Assembly (NCBI GenBank): GCA_026419785.1
Contig: JAODTK010004532.1
Span: 186,001 to 250,000, forward strand
DNA from: Sclerodactyla briareus
Lineage: Eukaryota > Echinodermata > Holothuroidea > Dendrochirotida > Sclerodactylidae
Direction: 5' to 3'
DNA length: 64,000 bases
Part shown: positions 54,971-64,000 of the stretch, one piece after another
How positions within the stretch are numbered: position 1 is the stretch's first letter
Layout: each line of letters starts with the position of its first letter
Position numbers and translations under genes: made by a program
Notes under the pieces: generated by a model
Told to the model about the DNA's origin: nothing
Database searches by the model: none
What the model saw: the letters and a program-made list of their open reading frames with translations, nothing else

Positions 54971-57900
54971 TGAACCTACGCTCCACACTCACATAAAACG
55001 TTTCCTCCCGAGTGTCATATTTGCAAGACGCAGTTTGCGTCACAAGGGAGGGACAGCAGGGAGAACGTTCCCCTCGAAAACCATGTGCATCCTGTGTCCC
55101 CCCCCCCCCCCCTCCTCCCAATAACTTTGTGTTGATTCTCGAGAAATTTTCTGTAGTGGAGCAGTTGGAGACAATTTCAAGGTTTGGAGACATTTGTTTT
55201 GGCGTTTGAGAATTTATATTCATCAATTTGACAATAATGTTTGCGTTTTTACAATATACTTTAATGTAATTTCACCGATTTCAGTCTTTGTTGCTGTCGA
55301 TAGCTGCCCCCTGCTCATAGCCTCATTTGTCCAAAGCACAACTACAATTCCTCCTGAACTCTTCATTGACATAAAATATACACTTGATCTGACGATAATC
55401 TGCCGTGGATTATATCCCTTTTTCGTCGCTGAGAGCCATATTTGCCGACGACTGAAATTATTGGACTCATTGGCGTGTGTGACACCACCACACCCGCCCC
55501 TCGCTACGACCAGTTTCCTAGGAATAAATACCCTTCCCAGAACACATTAACAGTGGACCGAATTGGCTTCTGCGTGAGTTTGACCAGTTTTCCATGGCTT
55601 GGGGGGCATTTAGGAGAGTTGTTAATGGGGCAAATTCCAGTTCGTCCGCATCCCCTTTTTCCATTGTCCTATTAGCAAAAGTAGTCACCTTTGAAACTTG
55701 GGAGCGATTAGCAGTTGTCACCGAGTCCTGTTTTCTTGGAGGACATTTTGTCCATGATTGGGCAAAGTATGTTATGGCCATTGGTAGTTGCGATTGGCGG
55801 GGTCTTCACGTCATACCGGGGAATGAGTAGCATTGCATTCCCCTGCTTCATGGTTCCGCGTAATGCCTTGTGGTCCCAATTGGGAAAATTGGTTACGGGA
55901 TATTGGCTAGTCCTCGTAGTCGGGCTTTGGTGTGGGTAGCAGTCACATAGAACATGTAATAAGTTTTAAATGGGTATGTGGGTTGCACATAGCGTGAGAA
56001 CCAAACCCTATGCTATGGTCATTCACGGTGACTGGGGCTGCTGGTGAGACAGACCATCTTTGTATCTTGGCACCGGAACCTTTCAGAAGTTCTATTAGTT
56101 AGTCTTGTGCTAACCTAGATCTAGGTGACCAACTGAGACCGCCTTGACTTTCTATATACCCCCGCTATTTATTTGTGATGATCCGACCAGATTTGTCCTT
56201 GTCGAGACGAGGCAAAAATAAGGTCCGTCACTTTCTCCAGTTATTAACCTTTGTACAAGTCCGAAGAGCCCAGAACACTGGGTGTTGGTATATTAATGTT
56301 TGAATTCTGGCGATGGAAAATTTTAAGGGTATGCGGAATGGGAGATTGTTCATCCACGAGCTCATTAGAAACTCAGGGCAAAATCTTCGTGTAATGGCAG
56401 AATTGCTTTGACGACAATAAACTAGGAACTTACACTACCATATCTAAGCACTTCCATCTCGAATAATTAAAGTGTCATCAGAGGATGCGTAGTACCTTGT
56501 TACATAACATTCGGGAGACGCCCCCTCGTGATCAGTATCTACACAATATTCTAGAGCAAATCGAGTAGTTGGAAATACATGACTGAACATGAACTGTTGC
56601 CTTATATGAATGCTGCTGACCTACAATAACGTCGGCCCAACGTCCTCTATATCGGAAGAAAAAGAAATTGGGTGAAGTTGGTTAAAAATACGATACGAAA
56701 CCTACTACCTTTAGGACCGATTGAATGCACACCATAAACACTGAAACCAACCAGGAAAAAAAATGCCTACTCAGATATGAAACGCCCGGCTGTAGTGTCA
56801 TGATCATAATTAATACGTAAGTGAGGGACACAACACCATGCAACAATTTATCAGTTTACCATTTTGGAGGAGGGGGGGGGGGATATTATGTGGTCACTAT
56901 CCTAAGCGAAGCGCCACCCTGGGTTGGCGCGGATGGTACCGGGAATTTCTGGTATTTACTTCGAGTGTTCCAGGCTGGCCTATACCAAGCTTAAGGTGAT
57001 GTCATTATTGTTTTCTCATATTAATAAAAAAAAACAAAGGTTGAAAAAAGTAATACATAGATTAGGTTATTTGGCTGATAGCTAGGGTCTGCAGATTAGA
57101 CAGCAAGAGGATAGAAAAAAAAACCGACTAACTGCATTACCGGAAAGGCCTTACGTGGTTAAGGACAGTGAGGGGGTTAAACATGGTGCTGCAGCTGTAT
57201 AGAGGTATCGGGGGTGGTTTCTGGATCGACACAGATTCACAGGGTAAACAGAGAGCTGGTTAAAAATTTATAAGACTAGCGGACAGCCGCGCCGCCATCG
57301 GTTGACGAGTATAGCACACGCGAAAATGTGGAATCAGTCCCCCTCTAAGTCACTGCGGGAAGCCTCCTCGGATCTACAAATGGCCTTGTTCCCGGTTTCT
57401 GGTGTGTTACTAGTTGTTGGAGACAAGCAAAGTTTGGACTTCATTCCCATTTTCTTACAAATAACAGGGGACTTGCCCCCGGGACACAAACAAGGGCACT
57501 TCGGAAGTCCTCTAGCCATGTCCCCCCGGCAGGAGATGCAAATCGTTAAAGAACGCTCGGGGAAATTTAGCCTCATCCCAGCTGCATAAGTGAGAATACC
57601 CCACCATTTGAATAGTGGATTAAAATACCTGGCCGTGGAGATTCGTAGATTTCCTATTGACTAATTAATAGGTAGATTGCGGGTATGAAGAGCAGAAGGA
57701 TCATGCTTTTGGTACTCATCATGCGTCAGGAGAGGTCAAAACCGGGGGAGGAGAAAATCGAATTAGCGGTTGCTTAATGCGTGCAATGCCCTCAAGGTAT
57801 GCGGGTTGCAGAACTATAGAAGAAAGAAAGCCCATGCGGGTTTGTGGTACCAGTTCAAGGTCATCCAAGTTCATTCGAGATCAGAGAGACCAGAAACCTA

Positions 57901-58179
57901 TATGCTTGTGGCACAATATCAGGGAACAGCCAGCTGAAACATCTGGTATACTTGTGCTGGTTGTCAAAGATGGAGGCACATGTATTCCAGTTGAACGTCG
58001 CTCGGGGGCTAAGCCGCACCCCCCCCACTGCCAGTTCAGTTACAGGGCCCCCTTCCAAAATAAGATGGTTCGTCTGACCAATGGCTCCGGACCCCTGCCG
58101 GCCCTGTCTAAATACTAGGTCTAGGTTCAATTCCAAATAGGCCCGATTTGGACTACCGTTGGGGGTTGGTGACTCTACC
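54971..58179. other. Unassigned sequence with C/G runs
   Basis: C runs at about 55098-55110 and a G run at about 56871-56882 are visible. AAGCGCCACCCTGGGTTGGCGC (first 20 from 56934) is a copy of the GCGCCA/TGGCGC hairpin motif discussed in the findings. Open frames (55194-55550, 57302-57589 and others) carry no recognised motifs. Confidence 0.4.
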
Positions 58180-58250
58180 GGCTCGGGACCCGTTTTGGCC
58201 GGTCTCGGCCTCGTAGCTTCTGGCCTCGGTTTGTGGCCGAGGCCGGAAAA
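58180..58250. repeat. GGCCGAGG/GGCCTCGG low-complexity block
   Basis: Repeated GGCCTCG and CGAGGCCGG words over about 70 bases, with short inverted complementarity (GGCCTCGG with CCGAGGCC). It is part of the long minus-strand frame at 57861-58532 and argues against that frame being a gene. Confidence 0.6.
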
Positions 58251-58270
58251 TATTTTTCTGGCTATTAAAA

Positions 58271-58627
58271 CAGGGTTCCTGCAGATTCTGGGCAAATCAA
58301 TTTCCATGGCTTTCTCATGACCAAAATTGAAGGTATTTCCATGACCTTCTTCCATGACATCCTCGCACAAAATTCTCAATTGCTGAACATCAAACAAAAA
58401 CAGGCCAAAGCGTTTTCTTTTTTTTTTTTCTTTTTCTGAGCAACAGAAAAACAGCCTGTGCGAAAGTGATAACATCACTTCATGAAATATTTGAACTTGT
58501 TTTCTGTCATCACATTGACTTTTCCATGACATAACAACTTTTCACTGAATGTCAAAGACTTATCCAGGCCTGGATTTTTATTGATGAAATTCCATGACTC
58601 CAGGTTTTTCCATGACCGCGGGAACAG
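58271..58627. mobile_element. hAT-like miniature element rich in CCATGAC
   Basis: The left end is CAGGGTTCCTGCAGATT and the right end read inward is CTGTTCCCGCGGTCATGG, an imperfect inverted pair. The interior repeats TTCCATGAC/TTCTCATGAC at least six times (58301, 58319, 58338, 58350, 58523, 58590, 58608). Elements with CAGGGTTCCxGCGG ends and this internal repeat are common non-autonomous hAT-type elements in animals. The flanks (TATTAAAA and AAATAAAT) match only partly, so the duplication is unconvincing. No transposase. Confidence 0.6.
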
Positions 58628-59944
58628 AAATAAATGTCTCCACAAATGCTTCTGGATTTGGTTTGAGCCTATACCGCGGACAACTTACGTCGCATAATCA
58701 GTATTTTTTGCGAGGGAGAGGTTCCCAGGTTTTTTTGGAACCAGAATTAAAGCTTCATTGCGGGTGGTCACTGGCGAGTTATATGGGTGATTTATGAAAT
58801 GAAGATGTGTACGACGGAACGATGCCGACAATGGCCGCTGCCTCGGGCCGCCGTGCGCCATGGGGGGGGGCAAGTCCCCAGTGCAGTGCTAGAATGCCGG
58901 CTCCCTAGCGAGGAGTAGCTGGCCATAGACTACTTACAGTGTTGAATACAATTGGCAATGCCACACATCCGCCTATGTAGCTTTGTGTACAAACCGAATC
59001 ATGCACCGGCGCGGTAACACACACGGGCCAAAAACACGTAGCTCGTTCTTTGACAGATAGCGCGATTGCCCACGGGCGCCATATCCAGTGACCCTCATGA
59101 CCCCAAGCCAGCCCAAGGCGTCTACTACCCTCAGGTTCGCAAGACCAAGAAAACAATGATGAGATGCACCAAGGTAAAGCAGACTCTGTGACCTCAGCCG
59201 ATTCGGCACTCTCACCCAAGACCGGCCAAGACCCTATAGGTCCGGTTGTACTACAAGGAATTCCCACGCACGCATGGACACTACGTTGACCAAATGTCCA
59301 TTGCCACAGTGTCAATGGAAATTAACATACTGCATGAAATAGGATGGTCGATTGCACACACTGGTACACCCTCACGTACAAAACGAAACCACTAATATAC
59401 CAAATGTTGACAATCATTTTATGACAATAGAAGTAAACAACCAATAGTACTGCAGGTCTTTGGTATGACAAAGTAAATAGGGTGAACATCCAGGGGGACA
59501 AGTTGGGCAGTACACATGCAGTGATTTAGCCCAACAAGGTACATCGTTACCGGACCGTCATTATTGCCAGGCTTTCGATTGGTGACCTTGGGCCAATCCG
59601 GGTTTTGGCTATGCAATCTTTGCTTTGGCCGATGTTCTCGCTATATTTCTCTGTCAACAATGTTCAGATATTAGGAGATTTGGTAGATCCGAATCTGATG
59701 ACATTGTCTCCACATATTAAATCTTTACTATTTTATTATTGAAGCCTTCCCATTAGAGAGGGTAGATCCAATAAATTGCACTAACTACAGGCGCCGACTT
59801 CGATCGCCTCCGATTTGCCCCGGCTTCCCAGAAGGTCGGCGACTATTCTTTTATGATTGGTGCTTCTCCCTTCAGACAGAGACGCAAGTTCGGTCCCTGT
59901 ATTCATGAGGGCGCGGCAAGAAGACCGGCCTATTGTGTTGTCTT

Positions 59945-59946
<2 letters not shown>
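58628..59946. other. Unassigned sequence
   Basis: Overlapping frames at 58905-59315 on the minus strand have no recognised motif. No array or element seen. Confidence 0.4.
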
Positions 59947-59986
<40 letters not shown>

Positions 59987-59992
59987 ACCCCC
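59947..59992. repeat. 40-base poly-C run
   Basis: Forty consecutive C (59947-59986), one A, then five more C, followed by CTCTTTTTTCC. This is the second longest homopolymer in the window. Confidence 0.92.
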
Positions 59993-61299
59993 TCTTTTTT
60001 CCATTTGAAAGTGCTTAACGTTTAATAATAATTTCCACTATAACACATAGGCCTAGTGACGATCGCGAGCAACGCTGCACGAGGTCCTTGTGTAGGATGG
60101 TTGAGTAAGGACTATATATAGTGCTTTCTTAGATTCAAGCCTTCGAGGACTGGAGGTTACAACCAACAATCTCCAATAGCAAATTCAGCATTCCAGTCTG
60201 ACCACCCCGGACAATTGCCAGTGCTATTGAATAAAACGGCACCGAAACACCACCGACAGCAGGAGCACTCCCACAGTGCATCACCTTAGCCGTTTTTCAA
60301 AACTGCTCTACCATACAGGACCTTCCAGACACGACCAATGCCTCTGCCCAAATAGCAGGTAACACTGCCATCAGTATGGTGTATGGGGATGTTTGCTGCC
60401 ACTAATTATGGTCCAATGTGATTTTTTCATCGGATCCGTTCTCTGGTTGTTCTCAACCATTGTTCCCTTCCCTTGCAATTAGCCACTCCTTAATGGGGGA
60501 GAAAGGGAAAGGCTGGAAAATTTAGCACAGCTTGTGCAGTGCTACATATACAGGCAAGGAAATTTCCAGTTGTGATTGAAAGGACTTCGCAATGATGGCG
60601 AGAAGAAAACCTTAGCCCATTGGTCCAATCACATCTTTATTCAACATTCTGTTGCGAATCCGTTAACCATCAACAGTATAGTAATGGCAACATAACGAGC
60701 CACAACAAGTTGAACTTTCATGTCAACCCATCCTTTCTTTTATTTTATACCCATAAGTTATCTCACTTGAATCATTCGATTGGTTCACTATGACGGGAAA
60801 TGAGAACATCGAGCGTTTGCACATGGGAGTTCTTCACATACGTATCGTATCTATCGGACAAAATATCTCCCACAATAAATTTGTAACGAAATGTATCATG
60901 AAGGGGCTTGGACCAATGGATAATATCAAACACTACCAGACTTGTTGGTTTAAACCCATGACTTCCATTCGTAAGCTGGTTAAAGTTATGCCAGTAGGAA
61001 AGATTACATTCCAACTCTGTTTGTGCAATACACCATGCATGCAATGGCAGTATAGGTCCTGGTCGAAATGATTAGCTTATGATTTGGAAACCGTTTTTTC
61101 TTTAGTCCACACCGAGCAACCACACAGGAACAATCATTGCAGATAAAACTAGACACATGCTGGCGGATTAAACCGCCAACGTGTATATCCCACCTCGCGA
61201 TCAGTTGGTGAAGATGGCTGTATGAGTTACCATGTGGATGGCATTATTGAATACTAATGAAAATCCTAGCTTTTTATATATTGGCAATTTTTTCACTGC
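59993..61299. other. Unassigned sequence with a pair of overlapping open frames
   Basis: Frames of 90 and 93 residues overlap on opposite strands at 60772-61071. The minus-strand one (for example DIIHWSKPLHDTFRYKFIVG) has a plausible composition but no recognised family. Confidence 0.35.
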
Positions 61300-61965
61300 G
61301 CGAATTAGTCTCAAAGCACTTCGCATGTCACCTAAGTTTCGTTGAAATCTGGCAAATCTTGATATCGCGTAATTTTAACTTGGTGACCTTAATAACTTCA
61401 CTTTCTTTCGGGACCAAATAGTCCCCACCTTCCCAGTTTCATGGAAATCAGACCAACTTTCGAAAATGGCAAATTGGTCAAATAACCTGATTATGACACC
61501 TGTGCTGACCCCGAAATGCCCTCCACTTTTTCCGGGACCAAACATCGTCCACACCTACCAAGTTAATTGAATCTGAAAAATCGCGTATTTTTACCTCTGG
61601 TGACTTTTGACATGACCTTCACTTTTTTCAGGACCAATTATAGTCCCCATCTACCAAGTTTAATGGAATCCAATTCAACTTTCGAAAAAATGTGCAATTA
61701 TGCGCATAAAGCGTGAACTTTGACCTCTGCTGACCCTGGGGAAAAAAAATGTCCTCTACTTTTTTCAAGGCCAAACATTGTCCCCCCCTACTAAGTTTCC
61801 TTAAAATCTGACAAACTTTTTTAACTCCGTAAATTTGACCTCTGGTGACCTTGAAATGACCTCCACTTTTTCCGGGACCAAACAGTCCCCACCTACCAAG
61901 TTTTGTGGGAATCCGCCACTTTTGAAAATTGCAACATATGCAAATTAGCTTACCCTGCATTGTCG
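61300..61965 (+). repeat. Satellite array, ~100-137-bp units, about six copies
   Basis: GGGACCAAACAGTCCCCACC or derivatives recur at 61410, 61531, 61631, 61768 and 61874, each followed by CTACCAAGTTTCATGGAATC-like and ACTTTCGAAAAAT segments. The unit end is TTTGACCTCTGGTGACCTTG, then AAATGACCTCCACTTTTTCC. A partial first unit starts near 61318. The phrase TGACCTCTGGTGACC is shared with the dimeric satellite. The 121-residue minus-strand frame here (61628-61993) is a repeat artefact. Confidence 0.85.
61836..61851 (-). promoter_or_regulatory. Perfect DR4 of AGGTCA
   Basis: TGACCT-CTGG-TGACCT is two perfect half-sites at four-base spacing, the arrangement bound by thyroid-hormone- or LXR-type receptors with RXR. 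It is in a satellite unit; other units carry one-mismatch versions (for example TGACCTCTGCTGACCC near 61722). Function is speculative. Confidence 0.35.
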
Positions 61966-62519
61966 TGATGTGAACATCCACTTTCGAACCCATCTGACTG
62001 TTAACTATGGCTGACTTGTGTGCAAGGGTTTGCGCTCAAACGGGCGAGTGTTGGGAGTTCTTGCGATACAACGGGAAAAGCTTCCAAATCGTGGAAATTA
62101 TTCAATTAGCAACTCTTCCGTTCTTTGGCGACCCCACTTTCGACACACATCCGAAATTTCCCTGGGGCTGAAATGTGTTTCCAAGTCCTCGGCCCAAACG
62201 TACAAAGTGTTGGAGCGTTATTGCGCTAACAAGAAATGCAGCTAGTAAACAGTCTACTTTCCGCCAGCACATTGCTTAAAATTTGTACATCATGTAATCG
62301 GCCTTAGTCCACATGCACACCCTACAGGTACAGAGAGTGGCAGGATTGGTATTCGTTCTCGTTAGTCCGCTGGTGCACAAATTCGTCTGAGCAAGTGGTG
62401 GGATTTGATCCAGTTGCAGATCACCAAGGTACTTGAGAACCTCTGACAACAGGAAATGCTCGGCCAATCGAAACATGAAAAGTGCATATTAAAAACACTC
62501 ATTCTTGTCATGCACTAAC

Positions 62520-63060
62520 TACTCGACAGGATGTAGACCGTGGGATGTAGTCACTGAACTGCACACCTCGGCAGCAGTCAGATGTGGGATAGTGTGCAAT
62601 TAAGCACCAAGATCGCAGATCCAGTGGATAGAGCACTACCTAATTGTAGGGCAGTCTCTCAGTGATCAGATTGCACTATTACATCCGTTTGTCGAGTACC
62701 ATATTAAAATGCCTTACCTTGAACACATGATGTAGAATAGTGCAATGTAAGCACCAAGATACAACCCCCACAGCGCAAAGTCAAAATGCCTCCTTACCCA
62801 TCGTCACAGGATGTAGAAGAGTACTGTAAGTTCCAAATACAGTCATCCCGCAGGCAAGAGGCTCACCGTCAACACAGGATGTAAAGTAGTGCGATGTGAG
62901 CACCAATATACAGACCCCACAGCTGCGAAGTCATATGCTCTTAACCCTCGATACATGATGTAGAAGAGTGCAATGTTTACACCAAATCAGCTCACTGCTA
63001 CACACGTCATGTGCTCTTAACCACTCGACACAGGATGTGGTATAGTGCGATTCGATCATC
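62520..63060 (+). repeat. Minisatellite, ~78-bp unit, five to seven degenerate copies
   Basis: ACACAGGATGTAGAAGAGTG or a near copy occurs at 62723, 62805, 62872, 62951 and 63028, with poorer ones near 62529 and 62582. Each unit continues GCAATGTAAGCACCAA, ATACAGACCCCACAG and TCATATGCTCTTAACCCTCG. Spacing is 67-82 bp. The frame at 63011-63208 begins in the last unit. Confidence 0.82.
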
Positions 63061-64000
63061 ATCGAGAAACAGCCTTCATGTTGACAATGATCCAACTAGG
63101 AATCTCCCTCACACCGTTTTTAAAAGGGATCTCCCAGAAATTCTTTGGCAGACCTCGTATCAATGCCAAGAGGGTTGCTCAAGTCTAGGTGCATTGGATA
63201 TACTGTAACATGTTACTCCTCAGCCAGGAGTCCTTCCTGCTTTGCCAGAGTACCTAGGGCTCAGCTATTGCTAGGTGAGGATGGGTCGTGTAATCTATAT
63301 ACAAAACCTTTCGGAAACAGTTTGGATACCTTTACATTTCGATGGTTAAATCTAAAAGGGTATAGAAACCAAAAATATTGCACTTTCCCATTAACAAACA
63401 TAGCCTTCTATAGATCTTTTATTATGTGAGAAGGGAGACACCCAAAAAATTTCAGAACCAGCACTACCCCAGTTCTGAAGTTTGAATAGACCTTCATTAC
63501 GTGATGTCAGCAAATAGCAACATTTCTCTCTACATCTCGAAGCAAACAATATCTGCAGTAGCCTAACTCATATAGCCAGACCGGCCACTCTGCCTACATT
63601 TCCCCAAGCTGAATCTGTTGGCTTGATGTCCTTGAGTGTACTGAAAATAATGTACCAAAAAATATGAAGATGATGGCCATGTACGTTTGAAAAAAAAACA
63701 AAACTGCAGGAGCGAAAAAGTGCATGCGGCTAAAGTTGCATTTCCAGCCTGTATTCACCAGAAACTGATCTACTAAAGGAGCTTCGTTTCAGCAACTGGA
63801 AAAGCCAGAAGAAACACAAGAGTAACAAGTAAGTTCACTCAAGTTATCACTAAGAAATGTGAAAAAGCCTCATTTACATTGTGAACTTGGCCGAACAAAA
63901 AATCTATAAAAAACGGTACAATGTAACAATCACAACAGGATTGATTAAAAGTAAAGAATTTGTAATAAAAACCAATGGTATGGTGGCTGGCATCTTCATG
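63061..64000. other. Unassigned sequence to window end
   Basis: No gene, array or element recognised. An A run lies near 63690-63699. Confidence 0.4.

Noticed and set aside
55194-55550. 118-residue hydrophobic plus-strand frame as a membrane protein
   Set aside because: Hydrophobicity is scattered, there is no family resemblance, and overlapping frames are equally long.
57861-58532. Longest minus-strand frame besides the reverse transcriptase (223 residues)
   Set aside because: It runs through the CCATGAC-rich miniature element, a poly-T stretch and a GGCCGAGG low-complexity block. Composition follows the repeats, and no domain is recognisable.

Overview
This window looks like repeat-dense, intergenic or intronic nuclear DNA from a metazoan, most likely a marine invertebrate. 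An echinoderm-like deuterostome is my best guess, at low confidence. The basis is the repeat content: decayed L2/CR1-type non-LTR retrotransposons with (ATT)n or ACTAAA-type 3' tails, tRNA-derived SINEs, hAT-like miniature elements with 8-bp target duplications, several satellite and minisatellite arrays, and long poly-C/poly-G tracts. I see no bacterial-type operons, ribosome binding sites or CRISPR arrays. No intact host protein gene could be supported; most open frames are short and look like chance or fall in repeats.

Layout. 1-6.9 kb: a hAT-like miniature element with a perfect 8-bp target duplication (1725-2059), a 2.7-kb minus-strand L2-like retrotransposon broken by a 77-base C run (2102-4800), and a plus-strand L2-like copy split by a SINE (5066-6290). 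7-15.3 kb: degenerate AGGTCA-containing repeats, tRNA-like SINE pieces, two plus-strand non-LTR remnants (11.64-12.11 and 12.96-14.91 kb) and a second miniature element with a perfect 8-bp duplication (15073-15221). 15.3-31.3 kb: microsatellites, a ~185-bp satellite (17.93-18.84 kb, with inverted-orientation relatives at 27.2-28.0 kb), a three-unit tandem repeat of about 1 kb (20.57-24.05 kb) carrying a SINE with its own target duplication, and 3' ends of two more non-LTR elements. 32.3-36.4 kb: a dimeric satellite array rich in nuclear-receptor-like half-sites, invaded by a hAT-like composite and by a repeat present as a ~355-bp inverted pair. 36.4-64 kb: a third SINE copy, several dispersed repeat pairs, a CR1-like 3' end, a tRNA-like sequence, a 23-bp minisatellite (50.21-50.39 kb), the same dimeric satellite in minus orientation (51.09-51.91 kb), a CCATGAC-rich miniature element, a 40-base C run, a ~115-bp satellite (61.3-61.97 kb) and a ~78-bp minisatellite (62.5-63.06 kb).

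Functionally the window reads as a mosaic of nested, dead mobile elements and tandem arrays. Several insertions can be ordered in time: a SINE in the L2-like copy, a SINE in the 1-kb tandem repeat, and other elements inside the satellite. The most unusual signals are direct repeats of AGGTCA (DR1, DR4 and DR5 spacings) built into two satellite families, the 1-kb tandem array with a datable SINE insertion, and the ~355-bp inverted pair. I found no clear evidence of a new enzymatic or defence system.
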